DNA of 45,762 bases from an uncultured Bacteroidales bacterium (GTDB lineage Bacteria > Bacteroidota > Bacteroidia > Bacteroidales > FEN-979), in contig CAIQUS010000027.1 of NCBI GenBank assembly GCA_903875045.1, positions 1 through 45,762 on the forward strand, read 5' to 3'. Under the pieces are notes generated by a model. That model worked only from the letters and a program-made list of their open reading frames with translations. It was not told the DNA's origin and ran no database searches. The stretch's first letter is position 1, and each line of letters starts with the position of its first letter. This document shows positions 43,488 through 45,762 of this stretch, piece by piece. A program made the translations under genes and the position numbers.

Positions 43488-44441
43488 ATGGCTATTACAC
43501 AAGCAATGTGGATCCACGGACACAGCATTAAAGTGGAATACCACGATAGGATCAAAAGCATCAGGCGGGCCGGGTTTTTTGCACGAATAACCGGCAAGCC
43601 CAATACCACCAATTGGTTCCACTTCAGCATCCCTACCACGGTGATTGTGAATGATAAAAGGCAGATGATAGATTCGGTCATGCTCCGGTTTAGATCAGGT
43701 TCGAACAAAGCCAAGGTCACCAATGTGGATATTTACGATGGGGACTGGAAGATTGCTGCATACGACAACCTTGGGCTCTACCCTGCGACTTTCGGTTTAC
43801 AGCGGTTTAATGTTCCCGGAAAACCAGAAATAAGCTGGGGTGTCGGAATTTCCATTGGTGTGAGTTTTACCGGCACCACCGATGCACAAAACACCATTGA
43901 ATTCAGTTCTGCGGGTTGTGATTTTAACCTTTTCGAGTCGGTTCGGCTCCATTTTAAAGTTCTCACAACACCTACTGTTTCCATCGATCAGATGCTGGCT
44001 TCCATGAGGGAAGTTTATGAACCGGTTGGGGTCAGGGTTGTGCGGATGAGTGATGAAAATCTTGATCTTCCATCCCTGAATACAGTAGATGTTGGCGAGT
44101 GCAAGCGCGGAATCACCACTGCGGAGCAGAATACGCTATTTAATCATCGGAACAACGTTGTGGCAAACGACGTTGTGGTCTATTTCGTTGAAGCAACCAA
44201 TCCACCGTATAATGGTTGTGCCGCTCATCCTGATGGCAAGCCCGGGGCTGTTGTGGCCAGTTGTGCTACAAGGTGGACCATGGGCCATGAGGTTGGCCAT
44301 GTTCTCGGATTGAGCCATGTTGACAACAATGACCGGCTGATGACCGGAAATGGAACAGGAAATATTACCAATCCACCCCCTGACCTGATCAGTTCGGAAA
44401 TTACCACCATGCAGAACAGCAATCTTACCGTTAACCCGTAA
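43488..44441 (+). CDS. Zincin metalloprotease with N-terminal DUF6623-like domain
   Basis: Start ATG 43488 (MAITQAMWIHGHSIKVEY); 317 residues. Residues 1 to about 150 form a domain nearly duplicated as the stand-alone gene at 44981 (shared MWxHGHS, FFxRxxGKxxTTNWFHF, IPTTVIVNDxR, GVGISIGVxFxGTTD). I believe this resembles DUF6623, but I am not certain. Residues about 180-317 contain a zinc protease motif HEVGHVLGLSH (H267, E268, H271, H277), the extended HExxHxxGxxH form of metzincins. No signal peptide is present, so the protein is cytoplasmic or exported by a non-Sec route. The HEAT-like gene follows after 11 bp, suggesting a coupled pair; effector/immunity is a guess. Confidence 0.8.
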   Translation: MAITQAMWIHGHSIKVEYHDRIKSIRRAGFFARITGKPNTTNWFHFSIPTTVIVNDKRQMIDSVMLRFRSGSNKAKVTNVDIYDGDWKIAAYDNLGLYPATFGLQRFNVPGKPEISWGVGISIGVSFTGTTDAQNTIEFSSAGCDFNLFESVRLHFKVLTTPTVSIDQMLASMREVYEPVGVRVVRMSDENLDLPSLNTVDVGECKRGITTAEQNTLFNHRNNVVANDVVVYFVEATNPPYNGCAAHPDGKPGAVVASCATRWTMGHEVGHVLGLSHVDNNDRLMTGNGTGNITNPPPDLISSEITTMQNSNLTVNP

Positions 44442-44452
44442 ATCCCATCAAA

Positions 44453-44908
44453 ATGGCCATTTCAGAAAAAGATCTTCTCCTTGCACTTGGCAATGAAGAA
44501 CCCCGATATTTAGAAATCCTTCCAAAACTCGATGAAAAAGCAATCGCCATACTTTCGGTTTTGTCAAAAGGGAATGACACCATGATGGCCACCAAGGCCA
44601 TCTTTCTGGCAGGCCTGAGTAAAACGCTCTCCGGGGCTGTTATTGTTGAAACCGCTTCCAAAAGCGCCGTTAAGCTGAAAAGGATTGCCGCCGCCTCTGC
44701 GATGGAACATCTGCCGGAGGAAAAAAGAGAGAAAATTGCCTTAAAACTGATTGATGATGCCGACATCAGCATTCAAAAACTGGTGATCAGGGCTACCGGT
44801 AACAGTAAGTCGGTAAAGCTCAAGGAAAAATTTACCAGGCTTTCCAAAGAGAGCCCATCAGGGTATATCCGTGAACTCATTTCGGCACTTCCTCAACCAA
44901 TGCCATGA
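44453..44908 (+). CDS. HEAT-repeat-like helical protein
   Basis: This 151-residue protein is built of paired amphipathic helices. Examples are RYLEILPKLDEKAIAILSVL, MMATKAIFLAGLSK, VKLKRIAAASAMEHLP and ISIQKLVIRATG. They fit three to four HEAT/armadillo-like repeats. It lacks signal or catalytic motifs. Its place between the zincin gene and the stand-alone domain gene suggests protein binding, perhaps control of the protease. This is inference only. Confidence 0.65.
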   Translation: MAISEKDLLLALGNEEPRYLEILPKLDEKAIAILSVLSKGNDTMMATKAIFLAGLSKTLSGAVIVETASKSAVKLKRIAAASAMEHLPEEKREKIALKLIDDADISIQKLVIRATGNSKSVKLKEKFTRLSKESPSGYIRELISALPQPMP

Positions 44909-44980
44909 GACAGGGGCATTAAGGACTGTTCAGATAAACAGATGAATAAAAACGAAGTATAACAACAAAAAAAATAAATC

Positions 44981-45427
44981 ATGGCAATAGCAAACGCAAT
45001 GTGGGCCCATGGTCATAGCATGGTGATTGAGTACCCCGACAGAATTAAAAGCGAATGGAGAGCAGGATTCTTTTACCGTGTAATCGGCAAAACCGGAACT
45101 ACGAATTGGTTTCATTTTGCCATACCTACCACGGTCATTGTGAATGACAACCGCCTGGCCATTGACTCTGTATTGGTCAGGTTCAGGAGTAATTCGACCA
45201 GCGCTGATATTACCAACATTCATGTTTATGACGGTGAAAACAAAATCGCGTCACACGACGGACTCGACCTTTCGCCAGCAGCCTGGACCATGAACCGCTT
45301 TGCCGTACCAGGCAAACCTGAAATAAAATGGGGGGTAGGTATCTCCATAGGCGTGAGGTTTAATGGCACCACCGACAGCCAGAATACGATGGAGTTCAGT
45401 TCTGCCGGGGTCGATTTTTTACCGTAA
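44981..45427 (+). CDS. Stand-alone copy of the zincin N-terminal domain (DUF6623-like)
   Basis: The 148-residue protein (MAIANAMWAHGHSMVIEY) is a paralogue of residues 1-150 of the protein at 43488. Shared blocks include TTNWFHFAIPTTVIVND, IHVYDGENKIASHDGLDL and GVGISIGVRFNGTTDSQNTM. It lacks the protease part and ends at FSSAGVDFLP. It may be a carrier, adaptor or decoy domain. No signal peptide. A 73-bp gap separates it from the HEAT-like gene. Confidence 0.75.
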   Translation: MAIANAMWAHGHSMVIEYPDRIKSEWRAGFFYRVIGKTGTTNWFHFAIPTTVIVNDNRLAIDSVLVRFRSNSTSADITNIHVYDGENKIASHDGLDLSPAAWTMNRFAVPGKPEIKWGVGISIGVRFNGTTDSQNTMEFSSAGVDFLP

Positions 45428-45610
45428 CAGGTTTAAATACACCCAGTTTCCGGCTTACCCATATTCATTCCGGCTTCCTGACGATAACCCGGTTTTGATT
45501 CCTTTTGAGGTACGATTTCATAGAATTTTTTATTGCAGGACCAGCCAATGAAAAGTGGTTGAGCCGGTTTTTTTCATCATGTTTTCACAGAGGATATCAT
45601 AGCAGCGAAT
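45428..45610. other. Gap without a supported gene
   Basis: No conserved protein, RNA or clear hairpin is visible here. A short open frame (45363-45551) overlaps the end of the DUF6623-like gene and is not supported. Confidence 0.6.
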
Positions 45611-45762
45611 AGCACCTCAACCCCAGGCCCCTTTCATGAAAAGCACCTCAACCCCCGGCCCCTTTCATGAAAAGCACCTCAACCCCCGGCCCCTTTCATG
45701 AAAAGCACCTCAACCCCCGGCCCCTTTCATGAAAAGCACCTCAACCCCCGGCCCCTTTCATG
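45611..45762. repeat. 31-bp tandem repeat array at the window edge
   Basis: Five copies with starts at 45611, 45642, 45673, 45704 and 45735 share AGCACCTCAACCCCCGGCCC followed by CTTTCATGAAA. The first has an A for C variant and the last is cut by the window end. Each unit contains the palindrome TTTCATGAAA. The units are almost identical and contiguous, without spacers, so this is not a CRISPR array. Confidence 0.9.

Noticed and set aside
45611-45762. Possible CRISPR array (regular repeats)
   Set aside because: Units are contiguous 31-mers with no unique spacers, and no cas genes are present.

Overview
The window looks like a chromosomal segment of a Bacteroidota bacterium, probably Bacteroidales-like and from an uncultured lineage. 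The evidence is a C-terminal type IX secretion sorting domain, LruC-domain lipoproteins, DUF3857/transglutaminase proteins, a FISUMP domain, MORN_2 repeat proteins, several promoter-like TAnnTTTG boxes, and gaps filled with short palindromic or tandem repeats of the kind common in this phylum. I found no rRNA, tRNA, phage or CRISPR locus.

Layout. 1-8.4 kb (+): nadA, a secreted MORN-repeat protein, an RluB-type pseudouridine synthase with a long basic N-terminal tail, a response regulator with a PAS domain, and two consecutive DUF3857 proteins, the second with its transglutaminase triad lost. 8.4-19.1 kb (-): dnaG, a GNAT, a PHP-family phosphatase carrying an in-frame repeat insertion, two LruC lipoproteins (one with four Ig-like repeats), and a U32/TrhP-like protein. 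19.3-21.6 kb: the p-aminobenzoate genes, with pabA divergent from pabB-pabC across a gap of short tandem repeats. 21.7-24 kb: a small lipoprotein and aspS. 24.1-28.7 kb: an unusual Lgt/beta-barrel/FISUMP chimera, an inverted-repeat element holding a DUF559 remnant, a permuted NlpC/P60-like hydrolase, and an outer-membrane barrel candidate.

28.7-39.4 kb (+) is the most unusual part. A lipoprotein gene overlaps a radical SAM gene. This is followed by a 1463-residue protein joining an AMP-forming acyl ligase, a class III aminotransferase and a domain resembling cyanobacterial long-chain acyl-ACP reductase (AAR). Next come a BtaA-like (DUF3419) 3-amino-3-carboxypropyl transferase homologue, a GNAT and an SDR. 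I read this as a candidate pathway for an amine-bearing lipid or acyl-derived metabolite: acid activation, reduction to aldehyde, transamination, then aminocarboxypropyl and acyl transfer. The product is not known to me.

39.5-45.8 kb: a tiny secreted repeat protein, a class V aminotransferase fused to a shrunken copy of itself, a seven-bladed propeller T9SS cargo whose signal peptide is frameshifted at a T run, and a three-gene set (zincin with an N-terminal domain, HEAT-like protein, stand-alone copy of that domain). The window ends inside a 31-bp tandem array related to repeats at 26.5, 27.5 and 42.1 kb.
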